This document shows positions 7,442 through 14,322 of a stretch of 17,696 nucleotides of DNA, piece by piece. The notes under the pieces were generated by a model. That model was not told the origin of the DNA. It saw only the letters and a program-made list of their open reading frames with translations, and did not search any database. This DNA comes from UBA2862 sp045658005 (GTDB taxonomy: Bacteria > Bacillota > Clostridia > Christensenellales > Aristaeellaceae). The stretch lies in the NCBI GenBank assembly GCA_045658005.1, contig JAZOUD010000150.1:1-17696 (forward strand), read 5' to 3'. Position numbers and translations under genes: made by a program. Positions within the stretch are counted from its first letter, which is position 1, and every line of letters starts with the position of its first letter.

Positions 7442-8034
7442 GAACGGCGTCCATCATCATCAATGCCGCGATATTCGTGGCCACGTTCGCCGTCGTCATA
7501 TCCCACTTCCGGAAGGACGGCGTCTGGCGGTTCAGAAACGGCGTGAAGCAGTTTCGCTACTTTACGGTCCTCTCCAATACCTTTTGCGCCATCGCGGCGC
7601 TGTTGATGGCAATCAGCCAGATCGGCGGCAGCGTATCCCGGCCTGTGTTCCTGCTGAAGTACCTCGGAACCGTGTCGGTCACGCTGACCTTTCTGACGGT
7701 GCTCCTGTTCCTCGCCCCCTTCCAGGGCGGGTTTGCGAAGTGGTTCGCTGGAGACTTCTTTTATGTGCACCTGGTCGGGCCGCTGCTGGCGATAGCGTCG
7801 TTCTGCTTTCTGGAGAAGCAGCCGATGAACCTCGGAACCGCCATGCTGGGGCTTGTGCCGATGCTGCTCTATGGCGCGGTTTACGTCTACAAGGTCATGC
7901 TTGCCCCGGAAGATGAGCGGTGGAAGGATTTCTACGGCTTCAACAGGAACGGTATGTGGCTGATTTCCGGCATCGCCATGATCGTCGGGACATCGCTGAT
8001 CTGCCTGGCGTACTGGCAGGCTTGCAGGGTGTGA
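7438..8034 (+). CDS. Six-helix integral membrane protein, Pr6Pr-like
   Basis: A 198-residue hydrophobic protein with about six membrane helices. A conserved-looking segment after the first helix (FRYFTVLSN, about residues 39-47) and a HLVGPLLA motif in the middle resemble the Pr6Pr (FAR-17a/AIG1-like) group of small membrane proteins; no biochemical role can be given. The ATG at 7438 follows GGAAGGAGG at a 7-nt spacing; a longer frame from 7399 lacks an RBS. The start overlaps the stop of the leader ORF. It converges on the TIM-barrel gene with only 8 nt between the stops, so no terminator fits there and the two transcripts probably overlap. The family call is tentative; the membrane topology is clear. 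Confidence 0.8.
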   Translation: MRTASIIINAAIFVATFAVVISHFRKDGVWRFRNGVKQFRYFTVLSNTFCAIAALLMAISQIGGSVSRPVFLLKYLGTVSVTLTFLTVLLFLAPFQGGFAKWFAGDFFYVHLVGPLLAIASFCFLEKQPMNLGTAMLGLVPMLLYGAVYVYKVMLAPEDERWKDFYGFNRNGMWLISGIAMIVGTSLICLAYWQACRV

Positions 8035-8042
8035 CCGGCTTG

Positions 8043-8810
8043 TTACCGGATTTCCTCCAGCGCCTTGAGGGACCTGAGCACAGCGTCCCTCGAGGCGCAT
8101 TCTATCGTGTAGGTCAGGTCCCTTCGCTGCCCGAGGATCGCCATCAACGGCTTCAGGGGCAGGGTGCCGTCCCCGAGGGCCAGGTGCTCGTCGATGACGG
8201 CGCCGTAGGGGCGATTTTCAATCGCCCGAGTGCGCGGCCCGTGGTTGTCGTGCAGGTGGACGTGGGTGAGCGCCGGAAGGAGGCCCTCGGCCCAGACCGT
8301 CGCCGCCTGGAGGCTGTAGCAGTGGGCGTGGCCCACATCCAGGCACAGGCCGAAGCCGGGATGCCGGACCCGCTGCCACACCTCCAGCATCGGCTCCCAA
8401 AAGGGATCCAGCACGTTTTCCAGCGCGATGGGCATATCGCCGTGGGTGGCCATGAATTCGCCGAAGAAGTCCGCGACCCGGGGCGCCCAGCCCTCGATGA
8501 CGTTGGCCCGGGGCATGTAGCCGGTGTGCAGCACCAGCTTTTCGGCGCCCAGAGCCTTGGCGGCGCGCCAGGCCTGGTGGAAGCGCAGCGCCGTCACCCG
8601 GCGTACCTCGCTGTCCCAGGTGGCGGGGTTCAGGTCCAGGAACGGCCCGTGGACCGTCAGCGGGCAATCATAGTCCACCCCGCGGATGGCGGCGTCCAAC
8701 CGGTCCAACTCGTGGGCGATGGAGAAGCGGATCAGCTCAAGGCCATAGCCTTTGCTGAATTCGCGCAGCTCATCCGGGCCAAACAATTCACTGATGAAGA
8801 TTCCTTGCAT
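8043..8810 (-). CDS. TIM-barrel enzyme, AP-endonuclease-2 / sugar phosphate isomerase superfamily, with an in-frame insert
   Basis: A 255-residue soluble enzyme. The metal ligands typical of this superfamily are visible in order: TVHGPF, VLHTGY, IALENV, CLDVGHAH, HLHDNHG, DEHLALGDG and TIECA. It is the last gene of a FecBCD/BtuFCD-type import operon, 23 nt after the ATPase gene, so it probably acts on the imported compound or a relative. One member of this superfamily, CbiR, hydrolyses corrinoids for cobamide remodelling in Akkermansia; that is a possible role here but not shown. Other options are a sugar isomerase or epimerase. Oddity: between Gly191 and Asp207 (normally 2-3 residues apart in this motif) lies an additional peptide containing RAIENRPY, encoded by a palindromic repeat. 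The ATG at 8810 follows AGAGG by 9 nt. A frame open to 9581 is only a shadow of the ATPase gene. Confidence 0.85.
   Translation of the reverse strand: MQGIFISELFGPDELREFSKGYGLELIRFSIAHELDRLDAAIRGVDYDCPLTVHGPFLDLNPATWDSEVRRVTALRFHQAWRAAKALGAEKLVLHTGYMPRANVIEGWAPRVADFFGEFMATHGDMPIALENVLDPFWEPMLEVWQRVRHPGFGLCLDVGHAHCYSLQAATVWAEGLLPALTHVHLHDNHGPRTRAIENRPYGAVIDEHLALGDGTLPLKPLMAILGQRRDLTYTIECASRDAVLRSLKALEEIR
8205..8228. repeat. Palindromic repeat copy inside the TIM-barrel coding sequence
   Basis: 24 bp matching 7346-7369 at 23 positions: GTAGGGGCGATT, then TTC, then AATCGCCCG. GGGCGATT and AATCGCCC form an 8-bp stem around a 3-nt loop. On the minus strand it is read in frame as R-A-I-E-N-R-P-Y (residues 195-202 of the enzyme). 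Similarity to the first copy fades after 8228, so this looks like a half-length element. Confidence 0.75.
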
Positions 8811-8833
8811 ATCGGTTGACCTCTGAATGGCCC

Positions 8834-9601
8834 TCACGGGATATCCTTCCACAGCGCCAGCGACTGGCGCATGAAGCCGGACAGGTCCATGCCGTAGACG
8901 CTTTGCAGGAACGGGGCGTCGGCGATTTCCGTGAAGTCCCCCGAGCGGACGATCCGTCCTCCGTTCATAAACAGCACGTTGCGGCTCAGCCGCAGCGCCA
9001 GGTTGACGTCGTGCAGCACCCCCACGACGGTGTGGCGTCCGTCGGCGCACCAGTCGCGCAGGTAGTCCACCAGCTCCACCTGGTGCTTGACGTCCAGGTG
9101 GTTGGTGGGCTCGTCCAGCAGGATCGTCTGGGGGTCCTGGGCCAGCGCCTGGGCCAGGAACACCCGCTGCCGTTGACCGCCGGACAGCGCGTCCAGCCCC
9201 CGGTGACGCAGCTCGGAAAGCCCCGTGAAGGCCAGACAGCGCTCCACCGCGGCGCGATCCTCCGGGGAGGGGCCGCCGAACAGCGAGGCGCGGATGTGCT
9301 GGTAGCGCCCCAGCATCACCGTGTCGTATACGGTATAGGGGAAGTAGACGGCGTTGACCTGGCTCATCACGGCGATTTTGCCGGCCAGCTCCCGGCGCTT
9401 CACGCCGCCGATCTCCCGGCCGTCCAACAGCACCTGGCCCCGGTGGGGGATCAGGCCGGCCATGGCCCGCAGCAGCGTGGTCTTGCCGCAGCCGTTGGGC
9501 CCCAGCACGCACCAGCAGCTGCCCGGGGGAAAGGCACATGTGATGTCGTGCAGCACCTCGACGCCGCCGTAGCCCGCGCAAACCCCTTTGAGCTCAAGCA
9601 C
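8834..9601 (-). CDS. ABC transporter ATPase, FecE/BtuD/FepC type
   Basis: A 255-residue cytoplasmic ATPase that powers uptake of an iron chelate or corrinoid together with the adjacent permease and binding protein. Walker A is GPNGCGKT (residues 34-41), then a Q-loop (MSQVNAVYFPYTV), signature LSGGQRQRV, Walker B TILLDEPTNHLD, and the switch His in VLHDVNLALRL; all are intact. I chose the GTG at 9601 because GGAGGAGG lies 7 nt upstream; the in-frame ATG at 9634 has no RBS. With GTG, the start overlaps the permease stop by 8 nt, consistent with translational coupling. Length is normal for the family (about 250-260). Confidence 0.93.
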   Translation of the reverse strand: MLELKGVCAGYGGVEVLHDITCAFPPGSCWCVLGPNGCGKTTLLRAMAGLIPHRGQVLLDGREIGGVKRRELAGKIAVMSQVNAVYFPYTVYDTVMLGRYQHIRASLFGGPSPEDRAAVERCLAFTGLSELRHRGLDALSGGQRQRVFLAQALAQDPQTILLDEPTNHLDVKHQVELVDYLRDWCADGRHTVVGVLHDVNLALRLSRNVLFMNGGRIVRSGDFTEIADAPFLQSVYGMDLSGFMRQSLALWKDIP

Positions 9602-10625
9602 CGCGCTCCCTCCTCCGTCGGCCAAAGTAGACATAGGCGAAGAACGGCGCGCCGACCAGCGCCGTCACCGCGCCGACGGCCAGCTCCCGGGGCGATACGA
9701 TGGTCCGGGCCAGCAGGTCCGCCAGCACCATGAAGGCGCCGCCGAACAGCGCGCTCATGGGGACCAGCAGCCGGTGGTTGCTGCCGAAGATGTGCCGGGC
9801 CACGTGGGGCGAGATCAGGTCCACGAAGCCGATCACGCCCACGAAGGCCACCGCCGAGCCGGTCAGCAGCGCCGACACGGCGATCAGCAGCAGCTTCACC
9901 CGCTTCAGCTCCACACCCGCGGACAGGGCCTGCTCCTCCCCGAAGGTCATCAGGTCCATCTCCCGCCCGTAGCGCACCAGCACCAGCAGGCAGGGGACCA
10001 GCAGCGCCAGCAGCACCCCGCAGTTCTGCCAGCTCTGGCCGGAAAAGCTGCCCATCTGCCAGAACACCAGCTGCTGCAGGTGCTCGTGGGAGAAGGCGGT
10101 GAGCACCGTCAGTATGGCGTTGACGAACAGGGACAGCACCATGCCGGTGAGGATCACCGTGGTGTTCTCCAGGTTCTTGTCAAACCGGGAGGCCAGGCCG
10201 ATGGCCAGGAACACCGTGCCCAGGCCGCCCAGGAAGCCGCACAGCGCCAGCGTGTAGCGGCCCAGCAGGGGCAGCGTGAAGCCGGTGAGGATCGCCGCCG
10301 CCGCGGTCAGCGACGCGCCGGAGGACACGCCCAGCGTATAGCCGGAGGCCAGCGGATTGCGCAGCACGCTCTGCATCACCGCGCCGCCGGCGGCCAGTGC
10401 CGCCCCGGTCAGGAAGGCCATGATGGCCCGGGGCATGCGCAGGTTCCACAGGATCGACGCCGTGATGGCGGGGATGCCCTGCGGCAGCGCCCCGCCGGAC
10501 AGCCGGCAGCGGACGATGGATATCATGTCCGCCACGGGGATGGATACGCTGCCCACGCCCATGCCAAGCAGCAGGCAAACGATGCCTGCTGCCATAAGTA
10601 TTGCGATTTTCAACACGCGACTCAT
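9594..10625 (-). CDS. FecCD/BtuC-family permease
   Basis: A 343-residue inner-membrane permease with about ten helices. Family hallmarks are present: RMPRAIMAFLTGAALAAGG, QSVLRNPLASGYTLGVSSGA, and near the C-terminus GFVDLISPHVARHIFG followed by LVPMSALFGGAFMVLAD. It works as a homodimer with the ATPase and the binding protein to import iron-siderophore, haem or corrinoid; sequence features alone do not settle which. Its ATG at 10625 overlaps the stop of the binding-protein gene (ATGA), so the two are translationally coupled. Length is typical (about 330-350). Confidence 0.95.
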   Translation of the reverse strand: MSRVLKIAILMAAGIVCLLLGMGVGSVSIPVADMISIVRCRLSGGALPQGIPAITASILWNLRMPRAIMAFLTGAALAAGGAVMQSVLRNPLASGYTLGVSSGASLTAAAAILTGFTLPLLGRYTLALCGFLGGLGTVFLAIGLASRFDKNLENTTVILTGMVLSLFVNAILTVLTAFSHEHLQQLVFWQMGSFSGQSWQNCGVLLALLVPCLLVLVRYGREMDLMTFGEEQALSAGVELKRVKLLLIAVSALLTGSAVAFVGVIGFVDLISPHVARHIFGSNHRLLVPMSALFGGAFMVLADLLARTIVSPRELAVGAVTALVGAPFFAYVYFGRRRRERGA

Positions 10626-11530
10626 GCGGCGGCGTCCAACACCCCGTAGATCTCGGGATAGACGGCCTCGGCCATCTGGCGCAGGGCGATGACGATGCGG
10701 TGGTTGGGCTGGTTGGTGCTCTCGTCGTCCAGCCGGTAGACCTGGCCGTTCTTAATGGCAGCGACCTCGCCCCAGCCCTCGCGGCCCAGGATCTCGCCCA
10801 CGGGATCGTCCAGGTAGCTGATGCAGGTCAGTATCACGTCGGGATTGGCGGCCACGGCGGCCTCCTCGGTGACAGAGGCCCAGGGCTCGCCGTCCGCGTA
10901 GGCGTTCTCGGCGCCGATCAGGCGAAGCATCTCGTCCAGATAGGTGTTTCCGCCGGCATAGCACAGGTAGGGCAGCGCGGCGACCTCGACGGCCACCCGC
11001 TTCTTTTCGGTGACGGTCGCGCCGATGGCGGCGATTTCGTCGATAGCGGCCTGCATGTCGTCCACCAGGGCCTGGGCCTTTTCCTGCGCGCCCACGCAGT
11101 CGCCGATGAACAGCATGTCCTGCTGGATGTCGGCGATGCTGCTGCTGGAGGGGATCTGTACCACGGCGATGCCCAGGTCGATCAGCGCCTGATAGGGGTT
11201 GTCTCCGCCGGCGAGGCTCATGCCCGTGATGAAGATCACGTCGGGCTGCAGCGCGGCCAGCTGCTCGGTGTCCGGGGCCATCATGTCAAACTGGGGCAAA
11301 GACGCCAGCTCCGGCTGATACGTGACGGAATAGGTGTCCACGGCCAGCAGCCTGTCCGCAAGCCCCAGGTCGGTGAGCACCCGGGTGGTGGAGGGGGCCA
11401 TGGAGACGATTTTTTCGATGGTTTCAGGCAGGCGGATGGGTTCGCCCGCTCGGTCCTCGGAGGGAGCGGCCATCGCGCCGACGCTCAGGCACAGCGCGAG
11501 GGTCAGCAGCAGTGCAAACAGGTTTTTCAT
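10622..11530 (-). CDS. Exported substrate-binding protein, iron chelate/corrinoid (BtuF/FecB) type
   Basis: A 302-residue exported class III binding protein that hands substrate to the FecCD-type permease. A signal peptide (MKNLFALLLTLALCLS, then VGAMAAPSED) is followed by the two-lobed fold markers: IVSMAPSTTRVLTDLGLADRL near residue 45, LAALQPDVIFIT, YAGGNTYLDEMLRLIGAENA, and NPDVILTC. The pattern fits both BtuF-like corrinoid and siderophore binders. The cysteine in the signal peptide is preceded by Leu, so it is not a proper lipobox; cleavage after AMA is expected. The ATG at 11530 has AGGAGG 7 nt upstream; an upstream in-frame ATG at 11611 overlaps the promoter. It is the first gene of a four-gene operon. 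I looked for a cobalamin riboswitch in the leader and found none. Confidence 0.9.
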   Translation of the reverse strand: MKNLFALLLTLALCLSVGAMAAPSEDRAGEPIRLPETIEKIVSMAPSTTRVLTDLGLADRLLAVDTYSVTYQPELASLPQFDMMAPDTEQLAALQPDVIFITGMSLAGGDNPYQALIDLGIAVVQIPSSSSIADIQQDMLFIGDCVGAQEKAQALVDDMQAAIDEIAAIGATVTEKKRVAVEVAALPYLCYAGGNTYLDEMLRLIGAENAYADGEPWASVTEEAAVAANPDVILTCISYLDDPVGEILGREGWGEVAAIKNGQVYRLDDESTNQPNHRIVIALRQMAEAVYPEIYGVLDAAA

Positions 11531-11582
11531 TGTTTTTCCTCCTGTAAAATGATTTGAATCGCCCGCTATAACGGACATCGGT

Positions 11583-11611
11583 ATTTTAGCATATGGGTTT
11601 GAAGAATGCAA
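11583..11611 (-). promoter_or_regulatory. Promoter of the import operon
   Basis: Minus strand: -35 TTGCAT (11606-11611), 17-nt spacer, -10 TAAAAT (11583-11588). The leader is only about 45 nt. A small dyad, CCG-TTATAG-CGG on the minus strand (11568-11579), lies at the expected transcription start and could be an operator for a metal or corrinoid regulator; that last point is speculative. Confidence 0.65.
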
Positions 11612-11668
11612 CCGTCAAAAGGGCCAATCCGCAGAGAATGACATTTATGTGACAAGCGCTCAAAAGAA

Positions 11669-11697
11669 TTGCCGTCTCGATGTGCATGTGGTAAAAT
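11669..11697 (+). promoter_or_regulatory. Promoter of the SH3b-repeat gene
   Basis: -35 TTGCCG (11669-11674), 17-nt spacer ending TGTGG, -10 TAAAAT (11692-11697). TGTG before the -10 is the TRTGn extension common in Gram-positive promoters. It is divergent from the import-operon promoter, about 60 bp away. Confidence 0.7.
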
Positions 11698-11733
11698 ATC
11701 GGGGAATTCATAGACAAAAGGAGGTTCATACCC

Positions 11734-12690
11734 ATGAAGGCCATTAGATGCGCCCTCGCGCTGCTGCTCTGCCTGGGCCTGCTGCTGGGAAGCTGCGGCG
11801 CGCTGGCGGAGAGCTTCAGCGCGCGGCAAGTCGCCTGGTGCGACGAGTACGTCAACCTGAGAGAGGAGCCCGACAGCAAATCCCGTTCGCTGGATCGGGT
11901 GTACATCGGGGAAGTGGTCATGGCCAAGCGCTACAACAGCAGCTTCAGCTATTGCTGCTACAACGGCCAGTACGGCTATATCCGCAGCGAATATCTCAAC
12001 TCCAGAATCGAGCCCTGGTCTGAAGGCACCTTCTACGTGGCCAACTGCAACGAATACATCTCCCTGCGCAAGATGCCCGAGAGGGGCGCAGAGGTGCGGG
12101 CGAGGATTCCCCTGGGCGCAAAGCTGGACGCGATATACTATCACGATGGCGGAGATACGTCCGGCAATTACGTCTACGTGAAATACAACGGCAAGTACGG
12201 CTTCGTGCTGTGGGATTACCTGTCCGCCGACAGGAGCAGGCCGTCAAAGGCCATGGCGGCCCGGCAGGTCGCCCGGTGCGACGAGTACGTCAACCTGAGG
12301 CAGGCGCCCAGCAGCAAAGCCCGTTCGCTGGATCGGGTGTATATCGGGGAAGTGGTCATGGCCACGCCCTATGACAACACTTTCAGCTACTGCTGCTACA
12401 ACGGGCAGTACGGGTATATAATGAGCGAATACCTCACCTCCAAAATCGAGCCCTGGTCCGAAGGCACCTTCTACGTGACCAACTGCAACGAATACATCTC
12501 CCTGCGCAGGATGCCCGAGAAGGGCAGCGAGGTGCTGGCCAAGATCCCCCTGGGCGCGACGCTGGACGCCATTTATTACCACGATGGCGGCGATACGTCA
12601 GACAAATACGTCTATGTGAAATACAACGGGAAGCACGGCTTTGTGCTCTGGGATTACCTGGCCGCCCGGTGGTATCCGGGCGGACAGTGA
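11734..12690 (+). CDS. Exported protein of four SH3b-like domains in two near-identical modules
   Basis: A 318-residue protein with a signal peptide (MKAIRCALALLLCLGLLLG, then SCGALAE). It may be a lipoprotein (LGSC) or be cut after ALA. The mature part is two copies of a 136-residue module (residues 30-165 and 176-311) joined by a 10-residue linker with no internal gaps. Each module holds two SH3b-type units: CDEYVNLR...SLDRVYIGEVV...YNGQYGYI.SEYL, then CNEYISLR.MPE.G.EV...IPLGA.LDAIYYHDGGDTS...YVKYNGK.GFVLWDYL. Bacterial SH3b domains usually bind cell-wall peptide or other surface ligands, so a wall-associated role is likely. No catalytic domain is present. Start: AAAAGGAGG (11716-11724), 9 nt before the ATG. 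It is monocistronic and converges on the phosphoesterase gene. Confidence 0.88.
   Translation: MKAIRCALALLLCLGLLLGSCGALAESFSARQVAWCDEYVNLREEPDSKSRSLDRVYIGEVVMAKRYNSSFSYCCYNGQYGYIRSEYLNSRIEPWSEGTFYVANCNEYISLRKMPERGAEVRARIPLGAKLDAIYYHDGGDTSGNYVYVKYNGKYGFVLWDYLSADRSRPSKAMAARQVARCDEYVNLRQAPSSKARSLDRVYIGEVVMATPYDNTFSYCCYNGQYGYIMSEYLTSKIEPWSEGTFYVTNCNEYISLRRMPEKGSEVLAKIPLGATLDAIYYHDGGDTSDKYVYVKYNGKHGFVLWDYLAARWYPGGQ
11821..12228 (+). repeat. SH3b module, first copy (408 bp)
   Basis: First of two tandem, gap-free copies offset by 438 bp (second at 12259-12666). Long stretches are identical or nearly so at the DNA level, for example CGTTCGCTGGATCGGGTGTA in both, pointing to a recent internal duplication or gene conversion. 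Confidence 0.85.
12259..12666 (+). repeat. SH3b module, second copy (408 bp)
   Basis: Second tandem copy, equal in length to the first. Differences are scattered substitutions; most changed residues are in the exposed-looking turns (for example EEPDSKS against QAPSSKA), while the DRVYIGEVV and EPWSEGTFYV cores are kept. Confidence 0.85.
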
Positions 12691-12734
12691 TACGAAGGAC
12701 AGACAAATCAGTATTTGTGTGGCGCCGGCGCCTG

Positions 12735-13400
12735 TCACAGCCCCATCTTCGCCATGATGCCGTCCGCGTCCACCCCGGGATGGGTGACGTACAGCCGGGC
12801 GATCTGTTCGACCAGCGCCACGTCCCAGCCGCGCCGGGAGGCGATATCCACGGCGGGGCGGCCCTTGGCGGTCTCCCGTATCACCGTTTCGATCTGCGAT
12901 TTCAAATCGCCGCTGATCCTGCGGCGGGGGCCCTGGTGCTCGATGTCTATCCGGGTTATGGCGATCTGGGGCCTTCCGGCAGGGGATGGGGTGATCTCGG
13001 CGAGCGCCATGGTAATGGCCTGGTTGAAGCGCCTGGGGCCACAGGAGCCGGGGTTGATAAGCAGGGTGTCGCCCAGGCGCTGCAGCTCATAGCGGTGGCT
13101 GTGGCCGACGACGACCAGGTCATAGCCGTCCAGCCCGTCCGGCAGGTCCTTTTTCTTGTGGGTCATGTACAGCCGCGCGCCGCCCAGCTCCAGCGCCAGC
13201 GCTTCGGGAAGGGAAGCGGCCCACTCCCTGTCGTTGTTCCCGCGCACGGCGTACACCGGCGCCACCGAGGCCAGGGTATCCAGTATCCCCTGGTTGTTGA
13301 TGTCGCCGCCATGGAGTATGGCGTCGCAGCCGGCGAGCCGGTCCAGCACTTCCTGGCGCAGCAGGCCGTGCGTATCCGAAAGAATGCCGAGTTTCATCAT
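12735..13400 (-). CDS. YfcE/MJ0936-type metallophosphoesterase with a C-terminal extension
   Basis: A 221-residue cytoplasmic phosphodiesterase of the calcineurin-like superfamily. The dimetal-site motifs are all visible: SDTHG (Asp9, His11), HGGD (Asp33), GNND (Asn55/Asp57), THKKKD (His80), GHSHR (His99, His101), then INPGSCGPRR. E. coli YfcE is about 184 residues; here about 60 further residues follow the core, helical in appearance (QIETVIRETAKG ... EQIARLYVTHPGVDADGIMA). The natural substrate is unknown for most of this family. The ATG at 13400 has GGAGG 7 nt upstream; a second ATG follows immediately. It lies 47 nt after the flavodoxin/ferredoxin gene and is probably cotranscribed with it. 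Confidence 0.9.
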   Translation of the reverse strand: MMKLGILSDTHGLLRQEVLDRLAGCDAILHGGDINNQGILDTLASVAPVYAVRGNNDREWAASLPEALALELGGARLYMTHKKKDLPDGLDGYDLVVVGHSHRYELQRLGDTLLINPGSCGPRRFNQAITMALAEITPSPAGRPQIAITRIDIEHQGPRRRISGDLKSQIETVIRETAKGRPAVDIASRRGWDVALVEQIARLYVTHPGVDADGIMAKMGL

Positions 13401-13447
13401 TCATAATCCTCCCATGCTCTGACCGGGTCGGGGAAGTGCGGCGTATT

Positions 13448-14227
13448 TCAACGGCCCTTCAGCACATACCGGTATTTTTCAAACCGGTATCTGTTTTTCT
13501 TTTGGGTGATCTGCCCGTACTCGATGGCGCTGACGGGGCAGTTCTGGATGCAGGACATGCAGTGCGCGCAGCTCTTTCCGTGCCAGGCGGGCCTGCCGTC
13601 GACGATCCCGATCCTGTTCAGCGGGCACAGGCGCGCGCATTTTCCGCATCCGACGCACTTGTCCGTCGCCCGGAAGTCGCCGACGCCCTGCCTGAGGCGG
13701 CACCACACGGGGTTGAAGGGCAGGGTGATGGCCACCTCGAACAGCCAGACGTGGCGCGATTTGAGGCGCTCCCCGCCGTCGATGGCGGCGGCTATGGGCC
13801 CGATGGCTTCGGCGGACGCGCGTATCCTGCGCTCGATCTCCGGCGTTTCCAGTTCCGGATAGTGATCGTTGGCGATGTAATTCTTGGGCATGGTGAGCTC
13901 GGCGCAGCCCATGTAGCGAAGGCCCTTTTTGCCCGCGATGGACCGGGCCAGTGTGCCGCTGATTCCGCAATAGCCGCCACTGGTGAAGATGAAGTAGGCG
14001 GCCGCGCTGCCCGTCAGCGGGGTTTTGCGCAGATAGTCGGCGAAGAAGCGGGGCATTTCACACACGTATGTCGGCGCGCAGATCACGAAGGGCCTGTCCG
14101 AATGGATGGGGGAATGGTCGCCGCGCCGGATCCGCTCCAGCAGATCGAGCGCTTCGTCGCCCAGGCGCTCGGCCAGTTGCAGGGCGACGAACCGCGTGTT
14201 GCCCGTGGCACTGAAATAAAGGATCAA
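13448..14227 (-). CDS. EFR1-family flavodoxin-ferredoxin fusion
   Basis: A 259-residue cytoplasmic electron-transfer protein. The N-terminus is flavodoxin-like, with the FMN phosphate loop YFSATGNTRF at residues 4-13. The C-terminus carries two [4Fe-4S] ferredoxin clusters: CVGCGKCARLCP (about 190-201) and CAHCMSCIQNCP (about 220-231). This pairing is the EFR1 ferrodoxin family, common in anaerobic Clostridia; the partner is not known. I chose the TTG at 14227, which directly begins the flavodoxin fold (M/L-ILYFSATGNT) and follows GGGAGG by 8 nt; the longer frame to 14428 runs back across the promoter and into the HD gene. It is the first gene of a two-gene unit with the phosphoesterase. Confidence 0.9.
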   Translation of the reverse strand: MILYFSATGNTRFVALQLAERLGDEALDLLERIRRGDHSPIHSDRPFVICAPTYVCEMPRFFADYLRKTPLTGSAAAYFIFTSGGYCGISGTLARSIAGKKGLRYMGCAELTMPKNYIANDHYPELETPEIERRIRASAEAIGPIAAAIDGGERLKSRHVWLFEVAITLPFNPVWCRLRQGVGDFRATDKCVGCGKCARLCPLNRIGIVDGRPAWHGKSCAHCMSCIQNCPVSAIEYGQITQKKNRYRFEKYRYVLKGR

Positions 14228-14286
14228 TTGAAATCCCTCCCTTTTCCAGTGTTCGATTTCGATTATGACGAACCCGCCTGCAATCC

Positions 14287-14315
14287 ATTTTACCACAGGT
14301 TTGACGGGCAGGCAA
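14287..14315 (-). promoter_or_regulatory. Promoter of the EFR1-phosphoesterase unit
   Basis: Minus strand: -35 TTGCCT (14310-14315), 17-nt spacer ending TGTGG, -10 TAAAAT (14287-14292), again with a TRTGn extension. It lies between the HD gene stop and the TTG start at 14227, leaving a leader of about 55 nt. Confidence 0.65.
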
Positions 14316-14322
14316 CGGTCGA

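Noticed and set aside
8811..9581. A 512-codon minus-strand frame joining the TIM-barrel gene to a long N-terminal region
   Set aside because: The upstream part is an out-of-frame reading of the ABC ATPase gene, Arg/Gly/Ala-rich with no motifs. The ATG at 8810 with its own AGAGG gives a normal 255-residue enzyme.
11557..11565. AATCGCCCG in the import-operon leader as a repeat remnant
   Set aside because: Nine bases without the inverted partner are not enough in GC-rich DNA.
11531..11733. Cobalamin riboswitch before the importer
   Set aside because: The promoter leaves only about 45 nt of leader and no conserved B12-box-like sequence was seen.
12703..12732. ACAAAT/ATTTGT stem and GGCGCCGGCGCC palindrome as a terminator between convergent genes
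   Set aside because: The first stem is only 6 bp of mostly AT pairs; the second is a simple self-complementary run with no stable loop or T-run.
12896..12910. GCGATTTCAAATCGC palindrome in the phosphoesterase gene as a third repeat copy
   Set aside because: It shares only the GCGATT/AATCGC core and lacks the GTAGGGGCG end; it encodes an ordinary-looking GDLKSQ segment, so chance is likely.
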